Positions 14,575-15,188 of a stretch of 15,188 bases of DNA are shown here, one piece after another. The notes beneath the pieces are model-generated. The model searched no databases. It saw only the letters and a program-made list of their open reading frames with translations, and was not told the DNA's origin. How positions within the stretch are numbered: the first letter of the stretch is position 1; each line of letters begins with the position of its first letter. The stretch is from Nitrospinota bacterium (GTDB lineage Bacteria; UBA8248): contig DNYS01000141.1 of NCBI GenBank assembly GCA_003506735.1, positions 1-15,188 on the forward strand, given 5' to 3'. The position numbers and the translations under genes are program-made.

Positions 14575-15159
14575 TTATTTCTGCGGCCCGCGGCTGGCGC
14601 GGGAGAGGGGCACGATGACACCTCCCCCCTCGGATTCGGTTGAGGTCAGCGAAAATCCGTCGTCCTTGAGAGCGTCTTCCAGGTTTTTGGGGTTCAGGAG
14701 GGTGGCCGAGGGCGAGACCAGGACGCCATCCACCACGATCAGGGAAATGGGGAGGCGGTTGCCGATTTCCCCCCGGGGGATTCTCAGGCTCTGAACCGAA
14801 TGCACCATGGTTTCGTTTTTCACCCAGGAGTCCGAGGTCACGCGAAATCCGCTGGGAATTTTCGTATCGAGGCTTTGCCGGTAGATGATGGCGCCCGAAT
14901 TTGGGTCTTTCCGCCAATCCAGCCGGTCTCCCTGGGTGACTTTCGCCCACTTCACCGTAGCATGCACCACCGCGGCCAAAAATGCGCTATTCCGGGCTTC
15001 GGCCCCCTCGGAGCCTTCGATGGGGGTTCCGCTCCCCTTGGCCATCACGGCCCCTTTGGTTTGCGCCGCGCTGGCCCCGCTGTCCGGTGCGGCTACCGCG
15101 AGAGCCGCCGCCAAACCCAGAAACAATGCATATTGAAGAAGCCGTTTGTGACTATCCAT
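14575..15159 (-). CDS. Secreted protein of unknown function, first gene of the envelope cluster, 194 aa
   Basis: No family is recognised with confidence. The signal peptide (KRLLQYALFLGLAAALAVAA, cleavage near GASA-AQ at about residue 32) predicts export, and no lipobox cysteine is present. After a Gly/Ser-rich linker, residues 53-145 read EARNSAFLAAVVHATVKWAK, then QSLDTKIPSGFRVTSDSWVK and strands ending LPISLIVVDG. That helix followed by 'I-x-x-G-[FY]-x-V-x-S' loosely recalls the LPP20/FlgT-N fold, which would make it a counterpart of FlgP; this is a weak inference. The final third is polar and ends in a basic tail. AAAGG lies 9 nt before the ATG. The gene leads the minus-strand cluster: the FlgT-like gene starts 36 bp after its stop. 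Only 29 bp of upstream DNA are in view, so its promoter cannot be judged. Confidence 0.65.
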   Translation of the reverse strand: MDSHKRLLQYALFLGLAAALAVAAPDSGASAAQTKGAVMAKGSGTPIEGSEGAEARNSAFLAAVVHATVKWAKVTQGDRLDWRKDPNSGAIIYRQSLDTKIPSGFRVTSDSWVKNETMVHSVQSLRIPRGEIGNRLPISLIVVDGVLVSPSATLLNPKNLEDALKDDGFSLTSTESEGGGVIVPLSRASRGPQK

Positions 15160-15188
15160 GGTGTGAACCTTTCATGAAATGGTTCGAT

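Overview
The window is GC-rich, densely coded bacterial DNA. Nothing in it fixes the taxon: there is no rRNA, tRNA or ribosomal protein gene. The mix of genes (a VOC/Ldh/LVIVD-repeat catabolic cluster, a GlcDEF-type oxidase, an oxalate/formate-type MFS carrier and periplasmic FlgT/FlgO-like proteins) resembles uncultivated Tectomicrobia-like or Deltaproteobacteria-like lineages. That placement is a soft inference. No transposase, integrase, phage module or CRISPR array was seen.

Layout. (1) Positions 75-785 hold two short minus-strand genes: a stand-alone EF-Tu-domain-2-like protein, and a small holin-like membrane protein whose frame is broken by one base near 643. (2) Positions 976-3896 hold a plus-strand run of VOC metalloenzyme, Ldh-family 2-hydroxyacid dehydrogenase and LVIVD-repeat beta-propeller, probably one operon. 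(3) A minus-strand MFS carrier (3886-5208) converges on the LVIVD gene with an 11-bp 3' overlap. It diverges from the glcD-glcE-glcF operon (5355-9611) across a 146-bp region with two perfect TATAAT boxes and a 14-bp perfect palindrome. At the glcE/glcF junction a hairpin-forming 34-bp unit is repeated three times. (4) Positions 9711-15159 hold a minus-strand run of five genes: an unrecognised secreted protein, a FlgT-like protein, a small secreted Ig-like protein, a secreted FlgO/CsgG-like protein with a C-terminal DUF4384-like domain, and an MscS-family channel.

How the genes may work together. Regions 2 and 3 read as uptake and oxidation of 2-hydroxy monocarboxylates. The MFS carrier would import the acid, GlcDEF would oxidise it with flavin and Fe-S centres feeding the quinone pool, and the Ldh-family enzyme would act on another 2-hydroxy acid with NAD(P). 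Region 4 is the least explained part. Four consecutive exported proteins, two of them related to components of the Vibrio flagellar outer rings (FlgT, FlgO), are closely packed with a large MscS channel, and no flagellar structural gene is in view. This is the best candidate for an undescribed envelope system. All domain calls were made by reading the sequence; no database search was run.
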